A stretch of 49,840 nucleotides of DNA, taken from positions 1 through 49,840 of the forward strand of contig CAYVOX010000007.1 in NCBI GenBank assembly GCA_964453035.1, read 5' to 3'. Numbering within the stretch: position 1 is the stretch's first letter; each line of letters opens with the position of its first letter. Under the pieces are notes generated by a model, which did not search any database, was not told the origin of the DNA, and saw nothing but the letters and a program-made list of their open reading frames with translations. Positions 1-8,222 of the stretch are shown in pieces. Source of the DNA: CAYVOX01 sp964453035 (lineage in GTDB: Bacteria > Chloroflexota > Anaerolineae > Anaerolineales > Anaerolineaceae). A program made the translations under genes and the position numbers.

Positions 1-119
1 CACCCGGTTCGAAAGAGCAAGTCAATCAGCAAACTGATACCAATCAATACCAGGCCCGCGCCGATTTGTTTCAACGCGTCCTTTTCAACCTTCTTGATAA
101 TTCTATCCTCGCCCGGCAT
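1..119 (-). CDS. Small membrane protein, partial (C-terminus beyond window edge)
   Basis: An open frame starts at ATG 119-117 and runs off the window at base 1, giving the first 39 residues. It opens with a charged segment (MPGEDRIIKKVEKDALKQ) followed by a hydrophobic stretch (IGAGLVLIGISLLIDLLF) that looks like one membrane helix. It starts 9 nt after the stop of the response regulator and is on the same strand, so it is probably the third gene of that two-component operon. I do not recognise the family. The coding call rests on position, strand and the helix. Confidence 0.5.
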   Translation of the reverse strand, partial: MPGEDRIIKKVEKDALKQIGAGLVLIGISLLIDLLFRTG

Positions 120-128
120 AGAGCATCA

Positions 129-779
129 TCACTTCCGTAAAATTCCTAGTTCGGTTGCTTTCAAAACAGCCTGCATACGGTCTTTGACGCTTAATTTACC
201 CAGAATGTTGCTCAAGTGGTTTTTTACCGTGCCCTCTGCAATGACCAGCAAATCTGCAATCTCCTTGTTGCTTTTTCCTTCAGCAACCAACCTCAAAATC
301 TCCTCTTCCCGGCTCGAAAGCGGACTCTCCACACCTGCTTCTACTCCACCCACCCGGGAAATTCTCGAATACTCAGCTACGACTTTAGCCGTCACCACCG
401 GGTGCAGAAAGTACTCACCCTTCGCGGCAGCTCTGATGGCTTCAAACAGTTTCTCCGAGGAGACGTCTTTCAGCAAGTACCCCACTGCGCCAGCGCGCAG
501 CCCTTCATAAATATCCTTATCCTCGTCAAAAGTTGTCAGCACAATCACCTTGCATTGCGACAAAATGTTCCTTAATCGCTGCGTTGCCGTAATTCCATCC
601 ATCACCGGCATCCTGAGGTCCATCAACACCACATCCGGTTGAAATTGAATAGCCATACGTAGCGCTTCCTCGCCGTTAACTGCCTCTCCCACCACCGAAA
701 AATCCGACTGCACCGATAGCAACGTATTCAATCCCTCCCTGAACAGGGACTGATCATCCACGATCAAGATTTTTATCAA
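129..779 (-). CDS. NarL/LuxR-type response regulator
   Basis: 216 aa, full length for the NarL/FixJ family. Residues 1-120 form a receiver domain: acidic pair D8/D9, phospho-acceptor D54 in LMDLRMP, T82/T83 and K104 in YLLKD. Residues about 148-213 form a LuxR-type helix-turn-helix (SSREEEILRLVAEG, then SNKEIADLL and GTVKNHLSNI). It binds DNA as a dimer after phosphorylation by its partner kinase. The start overlaps the stop of the kinase gene by 4 nt (ATGA), so the two are translationally coupled and form a cognate pair. The regulated genes cannot be told from the sequence. Confidence 0.95.
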   Translation of the reverse strand: MIKILIVDDQSLFREGLNTLLSVQSDFSVVGEAVNGEEALRMAIQFQPDVVLMDLRMPVMDGITATQRLRNILSQCKVIVLTTFDEDKDIYEGLRAGAVGYLLKDVSSEKLFEAIRAAAKGEYFLHPVVTAKVVAEYSRISRVGGVEAGVESPLSSREEEILRLVAEGKSNKEIADLLVIAEGTVKNHLSNILGKLSVKDRMQAVLKATELGILRK

Positions 780-2023
780 CCCGGTACCCTCACTTCTACC
801 ATGAAACCCTCTGTTGGCAGCGAGTATGTTCTCATCTCGCCGTTTAACAGGTTAACGCGTTCTTTCAAGCCAATCAACCCAAACCCTCCATCAAGCTGGT
901 CTGCGCCAATACCGTCATCTTCTACAGTGAGGTTAATCCAATCTTTCTCTTCATAACCAACCGAAACAATCACATGCGTTGCTTTAGAGTGTTTGCAGAT
1001 ATTATTCACACATTCCTGAACCACCCGGTAAAGCGCCAATTGGGTTTTCGGGTTTAACTCCCTCGGCTCGCCCCTTATAATCATCCTGACTGCCATGCCA
1101 ATCATTTCACAGTTTCCCAACAGCCGCTCAATCACCGCAGGTAAAGGTTGGCTAGCTTCCGGCGATAATCGCAAAGCGGTAACAGAAGTTCTCACATCCA
1201 CAAGCGCATCCTGCGTTAATGCCTGGGCTTTCGCCAGCATCTGCCGTGCTTTGGGCGGGTCAATCCCCATCACCGCAATCGCCGCCTGGATTTCCATGTG
1301 GATGGTGGTCAGGTAATGCCCCAGCCCGTCGTGTATCTCTCTCGCCACCCGGTTGCGTTCCTGGGTGATAGCCAGTTCTTCCACCTGCGCGGCATATTCC
1401 CTTAGCTGCGTGTTGGCGTGGGTCAACTCTTCGTTCAGTCGTTCAACCTCCCTACGAGAGCGTTCCTCGCCAACCGCAACCTGCGTGAAAACGACGATGA
1501 AAACCAATCCGGCAAGGAAAATCGGTAGGTCCGACCACATTCCCGCGTGGTCCGGCGAAAACGATCCGACTGCCACCACGTAAGCTGCCACAATCACCAG
1601 GTTTGCAAAATATGCCCAGGTTTCTGTCAGCAGAACTACCGCATGCCCTGCCAGAGGCAGTAAAAGCAACGCGCTGAACCCCGCGCCTTTACCCAGCGAG
1701 ACAATTAATCCCCCCAGCACTATCTGGATAATCATATAGACCAACCGGGTGTACAGCATCTCCGACCGGGCTACGTATGAAAATCCATAAATGCCAATCG
1801 AAATGTATGCGATTCCAAATGCCACAATGAAAAACAGGTCAATCAATGCAATGTTCTTTATCGCGCTGAACGTCGCAAAGTAGGATGCCAGAACGACAAT
1901 CCCAAATGCCACATTGGCCGTTGAAGTGGTCTTAACCACACCCGCTTTCTTTTCCACAATCGCCATTATAGCATCCTTACTCATAGTCCCTTGCTTATCG
2001 CAGTCATATTTCGAGTCATGCAT
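776..2023 (-). CDS. Membrane sensor histidine kinase (HisKA_3 type)
   Basis: 415 aa. About six hydrophobic helices lie between residues 36 and 182, then a coiled linker (about 185-220), then a HisKA_3 dimerisation/phospho-acceptor region with the motif AREIHDGLGH (phosphorylated His at 231). The C-terminal ATPase domain shows an N box (QECVNNICKHS) and G boxes (DDGIG, GFGLIGL). This is the NarX/DegS/LiaS class, which signals to NarL-type regulators, matching the downstream gene. There is no extracytoplasmic sensor domain, so it may sense the membrane or a partner protein such as the small membrane protein encoded after the regulator. An alternative start is ATG at 1984 (codon 14), preceded by AAGGGA, which would shorten the N-terminus to 402 aa. 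Confidence 0.93.
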   Translation of the reverse strand: MHDSKYDCDKQGTMSKDAIMAIVEKKAGVVKTTSTANVAFGIVVLASYFATFSAIKNIALIDLFFIVAFGIAYISIGIYGFSYVARSEMLYTRLVYMIIQIVLGGLIVSLGKGAGFSALLLLPLAGHAVVLLTETWAYFANLVIVAAYVVAVGSFSPDHAGMWSDLPIFLAGLVFIVVFTQVAVGEERSRREVERLNEELTHANTQLREYAAQVEELAITQERNRVAREIHDGLGHYLTTIHMEIQAAIAVMGIDPPKARQMLAKAQALTQDALVDVRTSVTALRLSPEASQPLPAVIERLLGNCEMIGMAVRMIIRGEPRELNPKTQLALYRVVQECVNNICKHSKATHVIVSVGYEEKDWINLTVEDDGIGADQLDGGFGLIGLKERVNLLNGEMRTYSLPTEGFMVEVRVPG

Positions 2024-2124
2024 TCCGCGCCAGGATGTGACCCAATCTGTGACGCAAGGCTCTTAATCCTTGTTCATCGTATTGGTAAACTGAGATTATT
2101 CGAATTCTTCCATGGAGGCGCAAC

Positions 2125-3678
2125 GTGAACATTTTAATGATATATCCAACTTTCCCTGATACCTTCTGGTCCTTCAAGCACGCTCTCAGTTTTGTCAGCA
2201 AAAAAGCAACAAACCCACCGTTGGGTTTGCTTACCGTCGCCTCAATGTTGCCCGCTGATTGGGGCAAGAAACTGGTTGACCTCAATGTATCTCGCCTGAC
2301 TGATTCCGATATTCTCTGGGCAGATTTAGTTTTCCTTTCCGCTATGGAAATTCAACAAAAATCCGTCCGTGATGTCATTGCCAGGGTGAAAGCTCTCGGC
2401 AAGAAAATTGTCGCGGGTGGCCCCCTCTTCACCTGCGAATATCAGTGTTACCCGGAGGTCGATTACTTTATTCTAAACGAGGCTGAAATCACCCTTCCAC
2501 AATTCCTCGCAGATTTGGAGCTTGGGCTTCCGTTGCATATCTACTCAACCGATGAATTTCCTGATATCCAGCACACACCCGCACCTATGTGGTCGCTCCT
2601 CGACCTGGATAAATATGACTCAATGGCGATTCAATTTTCCCGCGGTTGCCCGTTTAACTGTGATTTCTGCAACGTCACTGCTCTGCTCGGTCACCGCCCG
2701 CGAGTCAAAACTGCCGCTCAGCTTGTCAATGAAATTGACCAGCTTTACAAACTTGGTTGGCGCCGTAACATCTTCCTCGTCGATGATAACTTCATTGGCA
2801 ACAAAAAAATCCTGAAAGATCAAGTCTTACCTGCGCTCATTGAGTGGCGCAAAGATAAAACAGGTTGTCTATTCTTGACTGAAGTTTCCATAAATCTGGC
2901 TGATGATGAAGAATTGATGACGCTCATGGCTCAGGCAGGATTTACCAATCTTTTTGTTGGTATCGAAACGCCTGATGAAACCAGCCTCACCGAGTGCAAC
3001 AAATCCCAGAACAAGAAGCGAAATCTGGTTGAATCCGTAAAAATCCTTCAGCGCCACGGAATGCAAGTGATGGCCGGGTTCATCATCGGCTTTGATAGCG
3101 ATACCCCCTCAATCTTTCAACGTCAGATAGATTTCATCCAGGAATCCGGCATCATCACAGCCATGGTCGGGCTGCTGCAAGCGCCATATGGCACCCCGCT
3201 TTACCAGCGCATGAAATCCGCCAACCGCCTGATTGATGAAATGAGCGGTGATAACATGGACGGCACCAGCAACATCATCCCGCTAATGGATTACCAGGTA
3301 CTCCACGCTGGCTATCGACGCATCCTTGCCGAGATTTACTCTCCTCGACTGCTCTACCAGCGCATCCGCACCTTCCTGCAGGAATACCAACCCGTCCGAC
3401 AGTCTGTCCATTTAGAATACAGAGAAATCCTTGCCTTCTTTAAATCCATCCTCAAACTCGGAATTCTTGGTGTGGAAAGATTTGAATACTGGAAACTAAT
3501 CATCTGGACTCTCCGCAACCATCCTGCAAAATTCCCACTTGCTATTACTCTAACCATTTATGGTTACCATTTCAGAAAAGTGTGCCAGTTGCACGTCTTG
3601 CCACAACCGCTTGTGCGCCCTCAAACAACCGCTGCAATAAACCGCGTCACGCTTCAAACTGAGCCAAAAACCCTTTAG
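2125..3678 (+). CDS. B12-binding-type radical SAM protein (DUF4070 family)
   Basis: 517 aa. GTG start at 2125 with GGAGG at 2114-2118. The N-terminal 1-140 is a Rossmann-like B12-binding-type domain. Residues about 165-370 are a radical SAM barrel with the cluster motif CPFNCDFC (C175, C179, C182), which binds the 4Fe-4S cluster and SAM. The C-terminus (about 380-517) resembles the DUF4070 extension. The usual cobalamin motif DxHxxG is absent; the matching place reads VDLNVSRLTD, so cobalamin binding may be lost or base-off/His-off. The opening (MNILMIYP, SFKHAL, PPLGLLTVASMLP) is typical of this widespread family, whose substrates are mostly unknown. It is divergent from the sensor kinase and precedes a second radical SAM gene. 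Confidence 0.9.
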   Translation: MNILMIYPTFPDTFWSFKHALSFVSKKATNPPLGLLTVASMLPADWGKKLVDLNVSRLTDSDILWADLVFLSAMEIQQKSVRDVIARVKALGKKIVAGGPLFTCEYQCYPEVDYFILNEAEITLPQFLADLELGLPLHIYSTDEFPDIQHTPAPMWSLLDLDKYDSMAIQFSRGCPFNCDFCNVTALLGHRPRVKTAAQLVNEIDQLYKLGWRRNIFLVDDNFIGNKKILKDQVLPALIEWRKDKTGCLFLTEVSINLADDEELMTLMAQAGFTNLFVGIETPDETSLTECNKSQNKKRNLVESVKILQRHGMQVMAGFIIGFDSDTPSIFQRQIDFIQESGIITAMVGLLQAPYGTPLYQRMKSANRLIDEMSGDNMDGTSNIIPLMDYQVLHAGYRRILAEIYSPRLLYQRIRTFLQEYQPVRQSVHLEYREILAFFKSILKLGILGVERFEYWKLIIWTLRNHPAKFPLAITLTIYGYHFRKVCQLHVLPQPLVRPQTTAAINRVTLQTEPKTL

Positions 3679-3701
3679 GTTTAACATTTTTCTCCAGCCT
3701 G

Positions 3702-3720
3702 GGTTAGAATCCTTCTAACC
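3702..3720. repeat. Perfect inverted repeat upstream of second radical SAM gene
   Basis: GGTTAGAA-TCC-TTCTAACC is an 8-bp perfect inverted repeat. Its left arm contains TAGAAT (3705-3710), which could be a -10 box with TTAACA 18 bp upstream. The repeat ends 16 nt before the preferred ATG at 3737. It could be an operator overlapping the promoter or a short hairpin at the transcript start. There is no following T run, so it is not an intrinsic terminator. Confidence 0.45.
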
Positions 3721-3736
3721 TATAGATGGAGTGAAA

Positions 3737-4957
3737 ATGGTCATCAACGGTTCATGGAAAGGCAATGCGCTCACTCTGAGCCTGAAACCAAATTGCCTGG
3801 TTGTTAGCTGCGAATCTGGCGCATTCACCAATGTTTATAGTTATGATTTTGAAGGACGTCTGTGGGCTTCAATGCATAACGGTATTTCCTATCGTCGCGG
3901 TCTGGATGGTAAAATCATCGCCCGGTGGATGACCTCTCCCAACCAGCATGCGCGCCGCTGGTTATTAGCCCATGAAGCCGAAGCTCTGCTGACCTCCGTT
4001 CATCAAGTCACCGCAGAACTGGTCAACTCCCTTCAAACCGAACACGAAATTCAGCTTTCAACCCCCCTGCCGCCCGCCCTGCTCCCGCTCCTGATCAAAG
4101 CCGATAAGTTTGTTTCAGGCGGCAACGCCCTCGATACAGCAGAGTTCTCCCGGGTGTATAAACCCATCGGCATACTCCCTCCCGATCAGTACATGGCCGT
4201 CGTCCTGCAAATGACCGAGGGCTGCTCATATAATGCCTGTACCTTTTGCTCGTTCTATCGCGATCGCCCTTTTCGAGTGAAATCTCCTACCGAATTTACA
4301 GCACATATCCAGGCAGTTAGACAATTCCTTGCCCAGGGAGAAAGCTTGCGTCGTACCATTTTCCTGGGAGATGCTAATTCCCTTGTCGTATCAACCAGCC
4401 ACCTTTTACCTCTGCTTGAAATTGTCCACCAGCACTTTGAGGTCGCCCGGCTGGGTGGCATTTATGCGTTTTTGGATGGCTTCAACGCAGAACGTAAATC
4501 TTCTCAAGATTATCAAAAATTGGCCGCTTTAGGGCTCAAGCGCATTTACATCGGCCTGGAGAGCGGCAGCCAATCTCTACTCCAGTTCATAAAAAAGCCA
4601 GGCTCCCCTCAGGAAATTCTACAAGCGGTCAAGGTCATCAAAGCCGGTGGGGTCAGTGTAGGTATCATTGTCCTACTCGGCGCTGGTGGGCAGCATTATG
4701 CCAGCGAACATGTTGCTGCAACCATCAAATTAATCAACGCCATGCAGCTTGATATGGATGACCTGATATATTTTTCGGAACTTGTCGAAAGCGAAGAAAT
4801 CCCCTACGTTCGTGATGCTTTTCAGGCCAAATTGATTCCTCTCACCCCCCAGGAAAGGCTGCTCCAGGCTGCCCAAATTGAAGCGGGCTTGCGATTTGAT
4901 AACTCAAAAGGTATCCCGCATATCAGTCGCTATGATATCCGCGAATTTGTTTACTAA
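3737..4957 (+). CDS. Radical SAM protein, CX4CX2C cluster type
   Basis: About 406 aa. I prefer ATG 3737 because GGAG at 3728-3731 is 5 nt upstream; a GTG at 3731 would add two residues. The cluster motif is GCSYNACTFCSFY (cysteines 163, 168 and 171 in this numbering), the CX4CX2C form found in many uncharacterised radical SAM enzymes. A TIM-barrel follows with LGDAN and YIGLESG segments. The N-terminal 150 residues are a separate region without a motif I recognise. The gene is co-directional with the previous radical SAM gene, 58 nt downstream. The stop codon directly abuts the stop of the convergent transporter gene. Substrate unknown. Confidence 0.88.
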   Translation: MVINGSWKGNALTLSLKPNCLVVSCESGAFTNVYSYDFEGRLWASMHNGISYRRGLDGKIIARWMTSPNQHARRWLLAHEAEALLTSVHQVTAELVNSLQTEHEIQLSTPLPPALLPLLIKADKFVSGGNALDTAEFSRVYKPIGILPPDQYMAVVLQMTEGCSYNACTFCSFYRDRPFRVKSPTEFTAHIQAVRQFLAQGESLRRTIFLGDANSLVVSTSHLLPLLEIVHQHFEVARLGGIYAFLDGFNAERKSSQDYQKLAALGLKRIYIGLESGSQSLLQFIKKPGSPQEILQAVKVIKAGGVSVGIIVLLGAGGQHYASEHVAATIKLINAMQLDMDDLIYFSELVESEEIPYVRDAFQAKLIPLTPQERLLQAAQIEAGLRFDNSKGIPHISRYDIREFVY

Positions 4958-5689
4958 TTATGTCGAAAATGGATTGAAGTTTGTTTTCCGATCAAAAAAA
5001 TCTTCGCGCTCGGCACGCTTCAGCTTGCCGACCACCCAGTACGTGACTGGGGTCATGAGAACCTCTATTCCCACCTTGAATATATAGTTGGTCACCAAAA
5101 GCGTTGTGAATATCTCCCAGGGGAATACACTAAAAACCGTTGCAATGAAGGTGAAGACAACCGTATCAATCCCCTCGCCCAGCAGCGTGCTGCTGATCGT
5201 CCTTAGCCACAGCCATTTCCCGCCTGTGATCACCTTCAACTTCGCCAACACAATCGAATTGCTGAACTCACCAACAACATAAGCCGTCAGGCTCGCAACC
5301 ACAATTCCGCCCGTGCTCATGCCGCCCAGCACCAGGTCATAAGCAGCCTGCCCCACCGATTCTTGCCAGATGGCTTCGCCCGGCATAATCCTCACCATCC
5401 ATAAAACTGCTGCGCTCAATACCAGGCAGAAGAATCCCATCCAGATGACTCGCCTGGACCGCTTATACCCGTACACCTCAGTTAGGATATCCCCAAAAAT
5501 ATAGCTCAATGGAAAAAGCAGCGTGCCAGCATCAAAAGCCAGCGGCAATCCAAGAATTGACGCGCCCCAATCCACAATTTTCGCAGATGATGCAATATTG
5601 CTGATGATGAGCACCGTCACAAACAGCGCCATCACCAGGTCAAGGTAACGGTAAACGCGCGAGGGTTCATCCGACTTGTTTTGGTTCAT
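4958..5689 (-). CDS. VUT-family integral membrane transporter (queuosine precursor transporter-like)
   Basis: 243 aa using ATG 5689-5687, chosen because AAGGAG lies 8 nt upstream and the longer frame (to 5779) would run through a terminator. Six or so hydrophobic helices. Family signatures are the early helix with SNIASSAKIVDWG, the segment LLFPLSYIFGDILTEVYGY and the later EFSNSIVLAKLK. This is the VUT/YhhQ (QPTR) family; characterised members take up 7-deazaguanine precursors for queuosine in tRNA. No queuosine synthesis or tRNA-guanine transglycosylase gene is adjacent, so the substrate is inferred from the family alone. It is convergent with the radical SAM gene. Confidence 0.9.
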   Translation of the reverse strand: MNQNKSDEPSRVYRYLDLVMALFVTVLIISNIASSAKIVDWGASILGLPLAFDAGTLLFPLSYIFGDILTEVYGYKRSRRVIWMGFFCLVLSAAVLWMVRIMPGEAIWQESVGQAAYDLVLGGMSTGGIVVASLTAYVVGEFSNSIVLAKLKVITGGKWLWLRTISSTLLGEGIDTVVFTFIATVFSVFPWEIFTTLLVTNYIFKVGIEVLMTPVTYWVVGKLKRAEREDFFDRKTNFNPFST

Positions 5690-5736
5690 TAGCCAACTCC
5701 TTTTTCGCCGCTCCATTATACCTTCTCCAGCGCACT

Positions 5737-5773
5737 TAAAACAAAATCGGAGCGCTATTTCAGCGCCCCGATT
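5737..5773 (-). terminator. Intrinsic terminator of the sugar ABC operon
   Basis: On the minus strand a 12-nt stem (5762-5773 with 5745-5756, one mismatch, AATCGGGGCGCT/AGCGCTCCGATT) with a 5-nt loop is followed by TTTTGTTTT. It lies 22 nt beyond the stop of the solute-binding protein gene and so closes the sugar ABC operon. Confidence 0.85.
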
Positions 5774-5795
5774 CTGCAAATATCAGCTTGTTGCC

Positions 5796-7202
5796 TTATT
5801 TAGGCGCGTTTTCCTTTAAAACATCATTGGCTTTAACAATGACCGAAGCCAGCAAGGCTTTCACATCCGCCTTCGGGTCAGTCGCCACCTTCGAAACCAG
5901 TTCCGCATCAATCATCGTGCGTACCGGATCGTACCCCGCAACCGGCGACTCAATCATCGCATACGGGATAAAGGTGAACAATCCAGCATAGGAATCCGCT
6001 ACAGGAGCCCATAACTTGTCAGCCTTGTAGGCAGCCACAACGTCATCCTTGGCGCTCTGGCGAACAGGCAGGTAACCCGTCTGGATCGCCCAGCGTGAGG
6101 TCTGAGCCTTCTCGCCCAGGAATTTGATGACCAACCAGGCGGCCAGTTCTTGTTCAGGCGTTGTCTTGTAAACCGAGACACTCGCGCCGTACAGGTTCAC
6201 AGCAGGCTTGCCGCTGTTGGGGAGCATGGTGACGCCCCACTGGAATTTACCACCCGCATCCACTGCCTGCTGGTAGTAAGGTAATCCAGAGTTTGAGGCA
6301 AAGACAAACAGCACTTCGCCCTTACCAAAGCGGTTCTGCTCGCCGTAGCGTTCGCTGGTCGGAATTTCCACCGCGCACTTATCCGCAATAACCTTCTGGA
6401 TGAGGGTCAGGGCATCAACGCCAGCCTGGCTGTCAAAAACGTACTTCGTTCCATCTTCTGCCAGGATCCGTCCGCCGAAACTGAACACCATTGAGGCGAA
6501 GTTAGAAGCATCGTGCCGCAGCGCCCAACCGTACTTGCCGGTTTCCTGGCTCGCCTTGCAAACAGCCTCGGTCCAGGTTTTCCAATCCTTGGGGGGTTCT
6601 GAATAGCCCAATTTGGTCAACCAATCTTTGTTGTAGAACATCACATCCATCGAGCGCTGAGTCGGGAAGCCCAGGATCTCGCCCTTGTACTGAGGATTGG
6701 CATCGCTGGCAAGGAACGTCGCAAAGTAATCTTTCAGGTCAGCTTCGCTCAGGCCGTATTTCTTGCTATTGATGAAAGGCTTCAAGTCAATTACTGCGCC
6801 CTGGCCGCGATAGAACGCAGCCTGGTTCTGGTAAGCCACCGAAATGGACGGGGGTTTTCCAGCCTGGATGGCTGCGGTAACCTTGTTGTAAACATCCGGG
6901 TAAGAAGCGCCGGCAATCTCAGCCTTGGCAGTGATTCCGTATGGATTTGACTTGTTGAATTCGTCCAGCATACCCTGCAGGAAGTCCTGGTCTTTCTGAG
7001 GTCGGTTGTGCCAGTAAATCACTTCGGTTTTCTTGCCCTCAAGCACAATCGCATCAACCATTTCCGCAGTAGTTGGAGGATTGGAGACCTTAACCGCGGT
7101 AGGAGCAGCGGTAGGCGCCACTGTGGCTGCAGGCGTGCATGCTACCAGCAGCATCGAAAGCACCACAACAATCATCAAGCTCTTCGAAATTATTGAACGC
7201 AT
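5796..7202 (-). CDS. Sugar ABC transporter substrate-binding lipoprotein (family 1)
   Basis: 468 aa from ATG 7202-7200, chosen for the upstream GGAGAGAAGG and because it places a signal peptide at the N-terminus. The signal ends in a lipobox (LLVAC, Cys about 22), followed by a Thr/Ala/Pro linker, so it is a membrane-anchored lipoprotein. The mature part is a family 1 extracellular solute-binding protein: LDEFNKSNP near the start, a VMFYNKDWLTKLG segment, a GWALRHD/SFGGRILAEDG region and EKAQTSRWAIQTGYLPVR near the C-terminus. It is the last gene of a three-gene CUT1 importer operon. The sugar cannot be read from sequence. The cytoplasmic ATPase is not encoded here and is probably a shared MsmK/UgpC-type protein. 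Confidence 0.93.
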   Translation of the reverse strand: MRSIISKSLMIVVVLSMLLVACTPAATVAPTAAPTAVKVSNPPTTAEMVDAIVLEGKKTEVIYWHNRPQKDQDFLQGMLDEFNKSNPYGITAKAEIAGASYPDVYNKVTAAIQAGKPPSISVAYQNQAAFYRGQGAVIDLKPFINSKKYGLSEADLKDYFATFLASDANPQYKGEILGFPTQRSMDVMFYNKDWLTKLGYSEPPKDWKTWTEAVCKASQETGKYGWALRHDASNFASMVFSFGGRILAEDGTKYVFDSQAGVDALTLIQKVIADKCAVEIPTSERYGEQNRFGKGEVLFVFASNSGLPYYQQAVDAGGKFQWGVTMLPNSGKPAVNLYGASVSVYKTTPEQELAAWLVIKFLGEKAQTSRWAIQTGYLPVRQSAKDDVVAAYKADKLWAPVADSYAGLFTFIPYAMIESPVAGYDPVRTMIDAELVSKVATDPKADVKALLASVIVKANDVLKENAPK

Positions 7203-7285
7203 TTTCCTTCTCTCCTTTTTGAAATTTTGAAAAGTTGGTATTCTTTCACCATAAACCACCCAAACGAGATTCGCTGAAAGACCAT
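7190..7285 (-). other. Possible 31-codon leader ORF with perfect Shine-Dalgarno, overlapping the binding-protein start
   Basis: Between the MalG-type permease and the binding protein, the minus strand has AAGGAGGTGATG (7294-7283), a full match to the 16S anti-SD tail. Its ATG (7285-7283) opens a 31-codon frame that stops at 7190, just past the binding-protein start at 7202. The spacing of SD to ATG is only about 2 nt, which is too short for efficient initiation. The site may therefore be a ribosome standby or coupling element rather than a real gene. Confidence 0.25.
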
Positions 7286-7306
7286 CACCTCCTTATCAAT
7301 ATTATC

Positions 7307-8206
7307 TTATCCTTTGATACCGGTTCTGGCAATCCCTTCTGTGAAATATTTCTGAGTGAAGAAGTAAAAAACCAGGACGGGTATCACCACCATGGAAGCA
7401 AACGCCATCATTAGATGGGTTCTTGTTCCACCTTCGCTTGCCAGGAATTGCTGTAAGCCCACTGCCAATACGCGCATATTGCTGTCGCGAGTGACTAGCA
7501 ACGGCCACTTGAAGCTATCCCATGACCAGATGAAATTGAGCAAAGCGACAGTGATGACAGCAGGTTTGGCTAGCGGTAAGACAATCGTAATCAGGTAACG
7601 GATATGCCCGGCCCCATCGATCAGGGCAGCATCGTAAAGCTCTTTTGGAATCTGCATAAAAAACTGACGCAATAAGAATATTCCAAACACGCTGGCCATG
7701 AATGGAATCGTTAACGCCATGTACGAGTTGTACCAATCCAGCTTGTACATCATGACCAGTTTTGGCACCAACGTTAAATCGTTCGGGATCATCAATGTAG
7801 CCAGAATGAGCATAAAGACGATGGATTTCCCTGGCAAGTTGATATACGAAAATGCGTATGCTGCCAGAATAGACGTCACCAGTGTGCCAACAACCACCAG
7901 AGAGGTTACGATGAGGCTGTTTATCAAATATCTAAAAAATAGCGGGATGCCCCAGATACGATCCATCCCCACATCGCGGATAGCCTCCGAATAATTGCTC
8001 CAGTGCAGCGGCTCATCGCCCAACGGCCACCACGGCCAGAAATCATTGTTGATAATATTTCCGTAGCTTTTCACTGAGCCCAACAACATATAAATAAACG
8101 GGATAATTGAAACGATCGCCCCGATGATGAGCACTGCGTAGATGAAAATCCTACCCCACGCAATCGTCCTGACCGGCTTAGGATGAGATAAATTGACTGT
8201 ACCCAT
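7307..8206 (-). CDS. Sugar ABC transporter permease, MalG type
   Basis: 299 aa, six hydrophobic helices. The EAA loop that contacts the ATPase reads ELYDAALIDGAGHIRYL and continues into VLPLAKPAVITV. Length, topology and the long first periplasmic loop fit the inner-membrane MalG-type permease of CUT1 importers. It follows the MalF-type permease with a 16-nt gap and precedes the binding protein, so the three form one operon. It would pair with the other permease to form the translocation channel. Confidence 0.94.
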   Translation of the reverse strand: MGTVNLSHPKPVRTIAWGRIFIYAVLIIGAIVSIIPFIYMLLGSVKSYGNIINNDFWPWWPLGDEPLHWSNYSEAIRDVGMDRIWGIPLFFRYLINSLIVTSLVVVGTLVTSILAAYAFSYINLPGKSIVFMLILATLMIPNDLTLVPKLVMMYKLDWYNSYMALTIPFMASVFGIFLLRQFFMQIPKELYDAALIDGAGHIRYLITIVLPLAKPAVITVALLNFIWSWDSFKWPLLVTRDSNMRVLAVGLQQFLASEGGTRTHLMMAFASMVVIPVLVFYFFTQKYFTEGIARTGIKG

Positions 8207-8222
8207 AGTATCCTCCCTCGCC

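Noticed and set aside
2016..2285. Minus-strand 89-codon frame over the first radical SAM gene
   Set aside because: Antisense to its conserved N-terminus and overlapping the kinase start; no motif.
5690..5779. Longer start for the VUT transporter
   Set aside because: The added 30 codons run through the terminator of the sugar ABC operon, and a good ribosome site supports ATG 5689.
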